Source: Sinorhizobium fredii USDA 205
GTDB lineage: Bacteria > Pseudomonadota > Alphaproteobacteria > Rhizobiales > Rhizobiaceae
Assembly: GCF_001461695.1 (NCBI RefSeq)
Contig: NZ_AUTC01000155.1
Coordinates: 1 to 46,704, forward strand
Direction: 5' to 3'
Length of the DNA: 46,704 nt
Under the pieces are notes generated by a model. The model was given only the letters and a program-made list of their open reading frames with translations, did not search any database and was not told the origin of the DNA. Made by a program: the position numbers and the translations under genes. Below are positions 17,388 to 25,182 of this stretch, one piece after another. Positions within the stretch are counted from its first letter, which is position 1. Each line of letters opens with the position of its first letter.

Positions 17388-18355
17388 TCAGGCCTTGAAC
17401 CGGTCGAATGCGGTGAGCCGTTTGACCGGTGGATCCGCTTCATCCCAACGATAGATTTCCGAGCGTAGATAGCGGAGTTCCTCGTCGAGGGCGCCCTCAG
17501 CAAGCTCGATCCACCAGGATTTCGGACGGCCATCGCTGCCATCAGACCAGCGATAGCCGCGCGCCTTCAGGTGATCCTTCATGTCGAACGGGCTGTTCTC
17601 CGCGAAGATGCGAGCGCGAGATCTTTGGCTCGCTTCATAAAGCTCGGCAAATGGCGTTCGTCCCGGATCTGCCCCATCCTGCGCGAGGACCTCAAGCAGA
17701 GCAAAGCAGTCGTCGACAGCCCGGTGGCCCTCGTGGAAAAAGCCCGTCTGCCCGATCAAATAGCCGAGCTTGGTCCCTTCGAAGCCACGTGACGACCAAT
17801 CGATTTCGGAAACCGAACAGGCCCAGGCTTTCCCGGCGAAGATCGGTGAGAAGGCCTCGCAGAACGGGCGATCGAAGCCGGCATTGTGCGCGACGACGAG
17901 ATCGGCCGGCTCGACCATGGCGCGCAATTGATGGATGTCGATCATTTGGCCGGCAACCATTCGGTCGGTGATGCCGGTCAGGCGCGTGATCTCGTTGGAA
18001 TTGGAATGCTCGGTTGCTGCAATCCACCATAGACGCCGATGACGTCGCCGATGGCACCGGCGTCATCAAATGTGAAGGCGATCGCGCCGATCTCGATAAT
18101 CTCGTCCTTGCGATGATTGAGGCCAGTCGTCTCGGTATCGAGGATCACGCCTTTCAACGGAAACCCAGGTCGCGCCGCCGTGGTCACAGAACGAGGCTCG
18201 AGCTTTTTCAGGATGCGATAGCGGCCAGTCTCCTGGAGTTGCCACACCATATCGTCCTCGCTCAACCCACTCGGAGAATGGCGCTTCTTCGCCGAAGAAC
18301 CATCTGACTTCGCAGGTGCTGCCTCGTCCGCAACAAACAAATCGAACTGCCTCAT
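17388..18355 (-). pseudogene. DEDD 3'-5' exonuclease (DnaQ-like), one-base frameshift
   Basis: A DnaQ/polymerase III epsilon-like exonuclease of about 320 residues when rejoined. The first frame (18355 down to about 17998) carries motif ExoI, VILDTETTGL, with the catalytic Asp and Glu. The second frame (about 17996 to 17388) carries ExoII, VVAHNAGFDRPF, and ExoIII, GHRAVDDC, with the His and Asp of the DEDDh type. The break lies at about 17996-17998, where ...IPIP should run into NEITRLTGITDRMV; adding one base restores it. Its ATG overlaps the AbiEii stop by four bases, so it is the third gene of the AbiE operon. All catalytic motifs survive, so the break is recent or a sequence error. Confidence 0.85.
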
Positions 18356-19221
18356 TTGCTCAGCCTCGCGGCTGCGGCTGCATGCGGCATCAGGAATGTA
18401 GCAATCTCCGGAATAATGTCCGTCAGAACCCCCGGACTGTGCGCAACGCCTTCAACGAAAGCACGCCATTGCCGCTGCTTTTGCTCGTCCCGGGCAAAGG
18501 CGTCCGTCAAGGCATCTGGAAGGTCGTTGGGGATCGGTGTCTCGCGCCGCTCGAAGGTGGCGGCGATTGCACGCCCCAGGCGGTCATCGCTGAAATCACA
18601 GGACCTGCTGAGAATCCAAATGTCGTAGAAATCCTTCATCCGACTATTTGCACGACCCAGCATAACCATCGCCTCGAACTTCTCCGCAATGACCGTCTCT
18701 CGCGCATAGGCTCGGAGCCGAGGCGCTGGGAAATCCAGCATGGAAGGATAGTCTAACATCTCCGTCCCGGGCTCGAGCGCATCGCCAAAGCCGATGTCGA
18801 TCGTCAGGTTGATTCGAGCGCCGCTGATCGAGGCAACCACCCGCAGCCTTAGCCCACCATATTCTAGTTCTTCGCGGATGCGATCTACACGCAAGGTGTC
18901 GGCGTCGAACGTGACACCGTCATCAGCCTGTTGCGCCAGAATTTCCCGAAAGGTCGCCAGCATTTGGTCCGCTTCGGGGTTGCCAAAGCCCAAAAGGTCA
19001 AGGTCGCGCGTGCTGCGGTGCGGGTCGTCGAACCAGCTCATCATGAGCATGGCGCCCTTCAGCACGAAGCGACCGGCATGGGGCGACCGGCTGAGCCGGA
19101 ACAGCAACCGCTCAAGGGCAAAACGCGCCAGAACCAGATCGAAGCTTTGCCCGCTTGTCTTGGCGAGTTGCAACAGGCGGGCTCGCACCGAGGCGCCAGG
19201 ATTTTTGATTTCCTTAGCCAT
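18352..19221 (-). CDS. abiEii: AbiEii/AbiGii-family nucleotidyltransferase toxin
   Basis: A 289-residue member of the AbiEii (DUF1814) nucleotidyltransferase family, the toxin of type IV AbiE toxin-antitoxin and abortive-infection systems. The N-terminal core has FVLKGAMLMMSW (52-63) and RSTRDLDLLGFG (69-80) with metal-binding aspartates 73 and 75; later, KFEAMVMLGRANSRMKDFYDIW is the family's second conserved motif. The length matches the family. It overlaps the AbiEi gene by eight bases upstream and the exonuclease gene by four downstream. Such enzymes transfer nucleotides to RNA or other targets; the target here is unknown. The pairing with AbiEi makes the call firm. Confidence 0.92.
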   Translation of the reverse strand: MAKEIKNPGASVRARLLQLAKTSGQSFDLVLARFALERLLFRLSRSPHAGRFVLKGAMLMMSWFDDPHRSTRDLDLLGFGNPEADQMLATFREILAQQADDGVTFDADTLRVDRIREELEYGGLRLRVVASISGARINLTIDIGFGDALEPGTEMLDYPSMLDFPAPRLRAYARETVIAEKFEAMVMLGRANSRMKDFYDIWILSRSCDFSDDRLGRAIAATFERRETPIPNDLPDALTDAFARDEQKQRQWRAFVEGVAHSPGVLTDIIPEIATFLMPHAAAAARLSK

Positions 19222-19831
19222 TGGCGGTCAGCGCCTCGAGATAGGGGCGGATCACGGTGCCAACACCACCGCGTTCGGCCTGGCTGGCAATGTCGCCGGG
19301 CGTGGCCTTGCGCTGCCGCAGTGCTTCCTGAAGTCCTTCGATCGCCACAGAAAGACCGATCTTGCTGCGATGGCGGAAGCAGTCGGCAATTGTTTTGGCG
19401 ATCCCAAAGACCTTTACAGGGACACCTTCGACCAGATGAGTTTCCACGCCATCGTGGAGCAGGCTCTCGGCAAAGCGCACGATACGAATAGGTGTGCCAT
19501 CTGGTTTCGGAGCCCAATCCTTGCGGCCAATGGCAAGCCACACGTATCTCGGCAGCTGATCGGTTAGGCCGTGGAATACGAGGGCTGAAACAAGGCAGAC
19601 AACGGCTTTCGGAACACGCTTGGCAGTCTCTGCCAGACTATGGTTAGCATCGAGCTCGGCATCGGGAAGTTGATAGAGACCACGAGCAAGCCGCAGCACC
19701 TCGCCATCCCGTTCCATCCGGCTCATGGTTGCTGCTGTCACACCTGCGTTCCGAAGTTCCACCAAACGCGCTATGCCGCGCTCAATGAGGACGATCCGGG
19801 CGATTTGACGTTGGGTGACGGAGCCAAGCAT
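19214..19831 (-). CDS. abiEi: AbiEi-family antitoxin/repressor
   Basis: About 205 residues. The N-terminal winged-helix part (TQRQIARIVLIERGIARLVEL, then ATMSRMERDGEVLRLARGLY) fits the AbiEi antitoxin DNA-binding domain; the C-terminal domain contains the HSLAETAKRVPKAVVCLVSALVFHGLT and GIAKTIADCF segments typical of the family. AbiEi neutralises AbiEii and represses its own operon. The ATG at 19831 is chosen over the start at 19888 because a 27-bp palindrome (19843-19869) carrying a TATAAT box lies just upstream and would otherwise fall within the coding sequence. It leads the AbiEi-AbiEii-exonuclease operon. Confidence 0.9.
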   Translation of the reverse strand: MLGSVTQRQIARIVLIERGIARLVELRNAGVTAATMSRMERDGEVLRLARGLYQLPDAELDANHSLAETAKRVPKAVVCLVSALVFHGLTDQLPRYVWLAIGRKDWAPKPDGTPIRIVRFAESLLHDGVETHLVEGVPVKVFGIAKTIADCFRHRSKIGLSVAIEGLQEALRQRKATPGDIASQAERGGVGTVIRPYLEALTANG

Positions 19832-19842
19832 TGATACAAAAA

Positions 19843-19869
19843 CTCGGATTATAGAATCTATTGTCCGAG
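19843..19869. promoter_or_regulatory. Palindromic operator and -10 box of the abiE operon
   Basis: A nearly perfect 27-bp palindrome: outer arms CTCGGA/TCCGAG, inner arms ATAGA/TCTAT, with only the two intervening dinucleotides and the centre base unpaired. On the minus strand it contains TATAAT at 19848-19853, a consensus -10 box about 17 bases before the chosen AbiEi start. The -35 is weak. Its position fits autorepression by AbiEi; the binding protein is inferred. Confidence 0.75.
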
Positions 19870-19889
19870 GATTTATATCATCGCCCAAG

Positions 19890-20787
19890 GAGCAAAGAAA
19901 GCCCTAAACCAATGCAATAGTAAGGATTTGATAGCGCTCGAACTTCAGACCCGCCGGCCTGAAAAGCTATGTCATCATCCTAGCTTGGTGGTTCGTCGCG
20001 CTCCGAGTTCCGCACGATACATTATGCGATCCGAAACGTACAAATCGGAAACAAACCCGGCACTTGATCGTCACGCCGTCCCCGACGGCGCTTACTTCCG
20101 TACTGTTCTGTCCTGCCGTAACAGGTTCAGAGTATCCGGTGGATCTTCCTGAAGCTTCTAGAAAACCTGCGCTTCAGATCCGAATTTGTCTGGAGTTCGA
20201 CCGTGCTCGAAATCGCGCTGGCGCTTCTATACCGCGCATTCTAAAGGTCATCGTGGCTGCGTCCCGCCGGACGGTGATGTGCGAAATTCGTCGCAATCGT
20301 GCGGGTAGCCGCGTATCATTCGACATCGGGCCACTCCACGCATCCGATCTCTCATGAGCCTCCAGCTCGATCGCCTGTCGTCGCGCAATGAGCGCGATAC
20401 CTGCACGGGTTCGTAGGTCGCGCTCGGGGGGGGTGTCGTGCGCCGTTGGCGCGTTCTATTATCTCTGCGGGAGATCTGGAGAGGGGCATGCATTATCGGT
20501 AAAGGTCGGTGCTGGTCGCAGCACCTTGGCTGATCATCTCGATGGCGATGGACACGGACGGGAATACTGCAGGCGGCGCAACTGGTGTACAAAAGCTGGA
20601 AGGCGAAGGGTGACTGGATCACAGAGCGCGTAACCGTGGCCGACCGAAGGTCATGATCTCAGATGCCGAAGTTCTGTATTGGGAATTCTTCTTCTACATC
20701 ACAATGGGGATCGCGCCGCAATCCAAAGATCGGCATAGGCGCGAGTACTTGGTCAGAAACAAGCGGCTAAATCTGTGAAACAGCCCC
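19890..20787. other. Gene-poor gap in the accessory island
   Basis: About 900 bp between the AbiE operon and the nucleotidyltransferase gene. Open frames on both strands are short and lack motifs or ribosome sites. A 42-codon plus frame (about 20,654-20,779, MISDAEVLYWEFFFYITMG) has non-random amino-acid content and may be a gene tail, but I cannot name it. A fragment of the dispersed repeat lies at 20,008-20,031. The segment is probably degraded mobile or accessory DNA. Confidence 0.4.
20008..20031 (+). repeat. Short partial copy of the dispersed repeat
   Basis: The 17 bases from 20,015 (CGATACATTATGCGATC) match the 5' end of the two 98-bp copies, with weaker match in the seven bases before. 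After that the similarity stops, so this is a 5' fragment or a short motif shared by the family. Confidence 0.5.
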
Positions 20788-21873
20788 CTACCTATCTTCC
20801 TTGAATGGATCGACGCTGAGTTCCTTGAACAACGCTTCCGTCTTCGCCCGATCAGCGCGGCTCATGTAGCCGATTCCGGTCTTGATCGCGGAGCGCCAGG
20901 CCTCTCCCCTCTCCCATGCCTCGTGCAGTGCGTCCGACAGCTCATTGAGCCGATTGGCGACATCGAGTGCCTCGAACAGGAGAACGGCCTGCCTCAAGTC
21001 CTTGTCTCGTTTCGCGGAACCAAGCGTGTCAACGACGCGGCGGCTGGCGACGATCAGCTTGTGGATCGCGTAGCGCTCCGGAGCTGGTACGATCACGCTG
21101 ATGCCTGACTTGTGCAGCATGACGGCTCTGATCGGCTCATAGATCAGGAAGTCCAGGAATCTCAGCGGTTCGGCCGAGGCTCCACCAAGGGCGGGCATGT
21201 CGGCCGGTTTGTCCATGTGGTCATCTGATCCCCTGTTTCCAGTCAAGAACTCGACCTTGTAGCCGCTGCGATTGATGAAGCCGGTCACACGCGATGACCC
21301 CGAGCGATGCATGACCGGCCGGAATGTCGGATCGATGCCCTTAAGGATTTCGAGAATAGGTGGAAGGCTGTCCCCTACTTCGGCCGAGATCGCATAGTCC
21401 TGGGCGAAGTCGGCATCTCCGGTCTGGAATGACGCAGCAGGCAGACGGACGCCAAGATGTCCCGCATAGGTCGAGAAGGCGACCGATCCGACAAGGCAGG
21501 CCCGCAGACGGAAGATTCCGGCATTGGCGAGAGCCTCGACGACATCGCCAGTAAAGCGATCCGGTTCCGGCAAGCCAGCCTCACGAACGAGCGTCGAGAC
21601 GAATTTGCGGCGGGCTTTCGTATCGTCTTTGATCACCTTGAAGTCCTCGACCCGTTGGTTGATCTCCGGATCGTCGGCCGGTCCAACATAGCGGCGCTGT
21701 TGGCGATACCCGTCTCCTTCCGACGGCTGGTCGAAATACCAATATTTCCGGCCCTTGTTGTTGACCCCGACGAAGCGGCCTTCCACCGGGAAGTCGGCCG
21801 AGAAGGAAGCATCGAGCAGCCGTTGACCGAGTTCGGCGGTCATGGTGCGATACATGAGATCGATCTGCTTCAT
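20788..21873 (-). CDS. GSU2403-family nucleotidyltransferase-fold protein
   Basis: A 361-residue protein resembling the GSU2403 nucleotidyltransferase-fold family. The signature region LVGSVAFSTYAGHLGV near residue 127 is followed by TGDADF near 152, which supplies the paired acidic residues of the polymerase-beta-like core. Later segments GYKVEFLTGNRG and ERYAIHKLIVASRR are typical. The N-terminus (MKQIDLMYRTMTAELGQRLLDASF) precedes a compact domain with VNNKGRKYWYFDQP. The family is often found in accessory or toxin-antitoxin islands, but its substrate is not established. It stands alone behind two operator palindromes and lies about 1 kb upstream of the AbiE operon, on the same strand. Confidence 0.8.
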   Translation of the reverse strand: MKQIDLMYRTMTAELGQRLLDASFSADFPVEGRFVGVNNKGRKYWYFDQPSEGDGYRQQRRYVGPADDPEINQRVEDFKVIKDDTKARRKFVSTLVREAGLPEPDRFTGDVVEALANAGIFRLRACLVGSVAFSTYAGHLGVRLPAASFQTGDADFAQDYAISAEVGDSLPPILEILKGIDPTFRPVMHRSGSSRVTGFINRSGYKVEFLTGNRGSDDHMDKPADMPALGGASAEPLRFLDFLIYEPIRAVMLHKSGISVIVPAPERYAIHKLIVASRRVVDTLGSAKRDKDLRQAVLLFEALDVANRLNELSDALHEAWERGEAWRSAIKTGIGYMSRADRAKTEALFKELSVDPFKEDR

Positions 21874-21880
21874 GTTGCCC

Positions 21881-21910
21881 GCTGTACTAAATGGGAGTTT
21901 TTAGTACAGC
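21881..21910. promoter_or_regulatory. Operator palindrome 1 upstream of the nucleotidyltransferase gene
   Basis: Perfect 11-bp arms GCTGTACTAAA and TTTAGTACAGC separated by eight bases, ending only eight bases before the start codon. It shares the core TACTAAA-N8-TTTAGTA with the second site, 65 bp away centre to centre. Binding here should block transcript elongation or translation initiation. Confidence 0.8.
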
Positions 21911-21945
21911 TCCGCGATCCATCAAGGAAATGGTAGACGACGGAA

Positions 21946-21975
21946 GTTATACTAAATTTGCGTATTTAGTATAAC
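21946..21975. promoter_or_regulatory. Operator palindrome 2, overlapping the -10 region
   Basis: Perfect 12-bp arms GTTATACTAAAT and ATTTAGTATAAC flank a six-base spacer. It contains the TATACT that serves as a likely -10 box on the minus strand, so occupancy would block RNA polymerase. It has the same core as palindrome 1, implying one dimeric repressor for both. Confidence 0.82.
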
Positions 21976-21995
21976 GACGATCCCACTTTTTCAAG
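21968..21995 (-). promoter_or_regulatory. Predicted promoter of the nucleotidyltransferase gene
   Basis: On the minus strand CTTGAA (21,990-21,995) and TATACT (21,968-21,973) are separated by 16 bases, a reasonable housekeeping-type promoter. The -10 box sits inside palindrome 2. Predicted by eye only. Confidence 0.5.
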
Positions 21996-22063
21996 AGCAA
22001 TCTTCGAAACACGACATCGCATTGCTTGCATGGTTGGACGAATGACCCCGCTCAAACGGTCCG

Positions 22064-22380
22064 TACTCCACTTATATCGGCCACGGCGCCGTCGGCGGTA
22101 ATGCCGTCACCTTCGAGTCGCTCGGAACAGTCGCCGAACTCGCGCTTGACGCGCTAGCGGCGACAAGATCAATGTCGTCGATGTAAGCACACTTGCGGAG
22201 CAGAACCAAACGCGCATGTGGGTCGAGCATGCCACGCCGGAACAACGCGCAGCGCTGCTCGAGGCGGTCAAGACGAACAAGTCCTTGGCTGAAAAGCTGA
22301 AGGCGCAGAACGTCGAGATGGACAACATTGGCGGCGCTGAACAGGCGACTGACGGCGGGCTGACGATCTACGTTCGCTAA
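22064..22380 (+). pseudogene. Remnant of an unidentified conserved protein
   Basis: A plus-strand reading begins YSTYIGHGAVGGNAVTFESL, runs to GTVAELALDAL, shifts frame near 22,150, and continues GDKINVVDVSTLAEQNQTRM, WVEHATPEQRAALLEAVKTN and ends GGLTIYVR before TAA at 22,378-22,380. The amino-acid content is convincingly protein-like in both halves, with an in-frame stop at 22,147 in the second frame. The N-terminus is missing. I do not recognise the family; it could be an exported protein tail. Confidence 0.5.
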
Positions 22381-22499
22381 CCCTCCCGGGAGCAGTAAAG
22401 CGGGGTGCGGAACACCGATGGTATTTGCGCCGCGTCCCGCTCCATCCGCGAGCATACCGCGGCAGGCGTCCGGTACTCGCTACCTTTATAGGACGCCCT

Positions 22500-22668
22500 A
22501 CGCGCAAACACTCCCCTCCCCGTCATTTCCCGCAAGCCAAGCTCGCCGACGATCCGGCGGGCCGCCTTCGGCGTAGCGTCGAACGCCTTGGTGGACCATA
22601 CCGGCCGAGACCAGCACCGTAGCCATGTCCAACTCAACCAGTTCCGGCCAGAGGAAGTTGCGCTTCAT
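22500..22668 (-). pseudogene. Remnant of a DUF1612-type helix-turn-helix protein
   Basis: On the minus strand MKRNFLWPELVELDMATVLV reads into SAGMV, then after a frame change near 22,590 into TPKAARRIVGELGLREMTGRG. The second part matches the C-terminal helix-turn-helix of rhizobial DUF1612 proteins (pattern: VSAGMVA..L.VTPKAA..IVGELGLREMTGRG). Only the tail is left, and no start or upstream domain exists. These proteins are frequent on rhizobial plasmids, often as fragments. Confidence 0.6.
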
Positions 22669-22735
22669 GGAGAACTAGAGTTGATCCCGGAAATTGATAG
22701 AGCGGCATAGCCGGAGCCTGCGCCTGTACGGCACA

Positions 22736-22833
22736 TTCCAGTCGATACATCATGCGATCTTTCTAGCCCAGAGCGTGAACATCCTCGCAACAAGACGTGC
22801 ACAGGGCTTGTGAAGAACGGCTCTCTTCGACCC
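22736..22833 (+). repeat. Dispersed 98-bp repeat, copy 2
   Basis: This is the second copy of the element at 8753-8850, same orientation and same length, about 89% identical by eye. Weak similarity persists to about 22,892. It sits between the DUF1612 relic and the C-S lyase gene. Confidence 0.85.
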
Positions 22834-23094
22834 ATAGCGGTCATCGAAAGTAGGCGCAGTGAATGGCCGGCTTGATCCCATTGCAGCCCTTCGGTTCGTC
22901 GCAAAGCGAGCCGACCTGCCAGAGGTGATCGTTCATTCCTCCCCTTGAAAGGCATCAACTGCAGACCCCGCCAGCGGTGAAAATCTAGGATCACTACCCC
23001 TATCTTCGTGGCTCGCGACACCAGCAGTTCCATCAATACGTGCGATTTTGGAAGCACGGAAAAGCGGGAAAGGGTCGGCGAACTCGACGCCGGG

Positions 23095-24327
23095 CTACAG
23101 CGGTGAAAGGGCGCTCGCCATGCGTGCCAAAGCTTCCTCGAGGACCGAACGCGGGCAACCGACGTTGAGCCGAATGAAGCCCTCTCCCCCCGGCCCATAA
23201 ACGCGCCCATCGTATAAGTTGACGCCGGCTCGTTCGACGAAGAAGCGATGTACGCCTCCAACTTTTGCGTCCACTTCCCGTGCGTCTAGCCAGACCAAAA
23301 ACGAGGCGTCGGGTCGGATAGGGGAGATACCCGGAAGTGACTCCGCGGCCCAGCTCAATACAAGATTGACGTTGTTGCGAATATAGGGTGTCAGGTGGTC
23401 CAGCCACTGATCGCCTGAGGTGTAAGCAACCTCCAGAGCTATACGCCCAAAGAAATTGGCGTTCACCATGAATGAAGCTTGCATAACTCGGAACAACTCC
23501 TCCCGGCGTTTCGAGTCAGCGACGGAAAGCGTGGCCGAAGGCACACCGGCCAAGTTAAACGTTTTGGTAGGGGCTGTGCAGATGAAGGACTTCGCCGCCG
23601 CGCCCTCACCGATCGTGGAAAATACGACGTGTGGGCGGTCGTTTAGGCGAATGTCGCAGTGAATATCGTCGGAGATGACCAGAATGCCGTAGCGCTCGCA
23701 TAGCGAATCCAAGCTCTCGAGTTCCTCGCGCGTCCAGGCCTTCCCAGCCGGGTTGTGCGGATTGCACAATAAGAAGGCGCGCGCCCCGTTTGCAGCCAGG
23801 CGCTCGAAGTCATCCAGGTCGAGCTCGTAATCACCCTCAACAAGCCTCAAGCGGTTGATCAGGAGCGTCCTGTTGTTGTCGCGGACAACTTGAAAGTATG
23901 GCGAATAGACTGGCGCCTGTACGATGACGCCGTCTCCTGGCTGCGTGAAGGTCCGCAGTATCGCCGCGACCGAAGGCATAATGGCAGGGGCAGGAAGCAG
24001 GGTCGCCATGTCTACGTCCCAGTTGTGGCGACGCTCGAACCATGATTTGACGATTTCATAGTGACGCAGATCGCGCTTCGTATAGCCGTAGATGCCATGA
24101 TTGACAGCCTCCCGCAGGCGCGCGATCACTGGCTCCGGCGCCCGGAAGTCCATGTCAGCCGTCCAGAGAGAGATCAGCCCTTCGCCCTCGACACGAGGGG
24201 AGAACTCATCCCATTGATTGGCCCATTTCGCAGATCCGAATTGGCTGCGATCGTGGACAACGCCAAAATCAAACTCCTCCGCGGCCGGTTTCCCGGCCGC
24301 CGGCACGCCCGGCTGTGAGTATGTCAT
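23095..24327 (-). CDS. MalY/PatB-type PLP C-S lyase
   Basis: A 410-residue fold-type I PLP enzyme of the MalY/PatB group, which cleaves cystathionine or cysteine conjugates to a thiol, pyruvate and ammonia (cystathionine beta-lyase activity). Seen: SLWTADMDF near 53-61 (a family hallmark), CNPHNPAGKAWT (Asn189, Asn192), ISDDIHCDI near 219-226, and the Schiff-base lysine Lys255 in TAPTKTFNLAG. The length is normal. The ATG at 24327 is preceded by AGGAAT. It lies just downstream of an amino-acid ABC transporter on the same strand, suggesting that imported sulfur amino acids or conjugates are its substrate. Confidence 0.88.
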   Translation of the reverse strand: MTYSQPGVPAAGKPAAEEFDFGVVHDRSQFGSAKWANQWDEFSPRVEGEGLISLWTADMDFRAPEPVIARLREAVNHGIYGYTKRDLRHYEIVKSWFERRHNWDVDMATLLPAPAIMPSVAAILRTFTQPGDGVIVQAPVYSPYFQVVRDNNRTLLINRLRLVEGDYELDLDDFERLAANGARAFLLCNPHNPAGKAWTREELESLDSLCERYGILVISDDIHCDIRLNDRPHVVFSTIGEGAAAKSFICTAPTKTFNLAGVPSATLSVADSKRREELFRVMQASFMVNANFFGRIALEVAYTSGDQWLDHLTPYIRNNVNLVLSWAAESLPGISPIRPDASFLVWLDAREVDAKVGGVHRFFVERAGVNLYDGRVYGPGGEGFIRLNVGCPRSVLEEALARMASALSPL

Positions 24328-24390
24328 TGGTTCAGATTCCTAGAAATTATTGTTGCGCGAACCACCGCGCTGGCAAGAAGATCGGACAAG

Positions 24391-25173
24391 TCACTTCAAG
24401 ATTTGTCGCAAGAACTGCTGTGCACGCTCCGATCGGGGATTTGTGAAAAAGCCGGCTGGTGTCGCGGCCTCGACGATTTCCCCTCGGTCCATGAAAACGA
24501 CGCGATCGGCCACCTCCCGGGCGAAACCCATTTCATGCGTCACGCAGAGCATGGTCATGCCTTCCGCCGCCAATGACTTCATGGTGTCGAGGACCTCCTT
24601 CACCATTTCGGGATCGAGTGCGGATGTCGGCTCGTCGAAGAGCATCACTTTCGGGTTCATGCACAAGGCACGCGCAATCGCAGCTCGTTGTTGCTGGCCG
24701 CCTGAGAGCTGCCCCGGATAGCTTCCCGCCTTGTCCTCAATTCGGACCCGGCGGAGATATTCTCTTGCAACGCTTTCCGCCTCACGCTTACGCATTTTCT
24801 TTACCCAGATTGGGGCGAGCGTGCAGTTCTCCAGGACGGTCAGATGGGGGAATAGGTTGAAGTGCTGGAACACCATGCCCGCATTCCCGCGGATAATGTC
24901 GATATTGCGCAGGTCAGCCGTCAGTTCAGCCCCGTTTACGACGATCCGACCCCTTTGATGTTCTTCAAGCCGGTTTATGCAGCGGATCATCGTGGATTTA
25001 CCGGATCCTGAGGGGCCGCAGACAACGACCCGCTCCCCCGACCTCACGGACAGGCTGAGATCCTTCAGAACGTGAAATGCGCCATACCATTTGTTGAGGC
25101 CGTGTAGCTCGACTGCGGTTTCGCGGTCGTTTTCCGGCGAGATTACTGGCGAGAGTTTTGATTTGTTGGACAT
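24391..25173 (-). CDS. Polar amino-acid ABC transporter ATP-binding protein
   Basis: A 260-residue ABC ATPase of the GlnQ/AapP/BztD type. Walker A GPSGSGKST at 53-61, signature LSGGQQQR, Walker B VMLFDEPTSALDPE and the switch His in CVTHEMGF are all intact. The first ATG with a ribosome site (AGGAG seven bases upstream) is at 25173; a TTG at 25179 is less likely. It follows the two permease genes by nine bases and energises uptake of amino acids through them. No binding-protein gene is in the window. Confidence 0.93.
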   Translation of the reverse strand: MSNKSKLSPVISPENDRETAVELHGLNKWYGAFHVLKDLSLSVRSGERVVVCGPSGSGKSTMIRCINRLEEHQRGRIVVNGAELTADLRNIDIIRGNAGMVFQHFNLFPHLTVLENCTLAPIWVKKMRKREAESVAREYLRRVRIEDKAGSYPGQLSGGQQQRAAIARALCMNPKVMLFDEPTSALDPEMVKEVLDTMKSLAAEGMTMLCVTHEMGFAREVADRVVFMDRGEIVEAATPAGFFTNPRSERAQQFLRQILK

Positions 25174-25182
25174 CGACAACTC

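Noticed and set aside
16832..17542. 236-codon minus-strand ORF
   Set aside because: It overlaps the exonuclease and peroxidase genes in other frames; apart from one protein-like stretch it is Arg/Pro-rich and motif-free.
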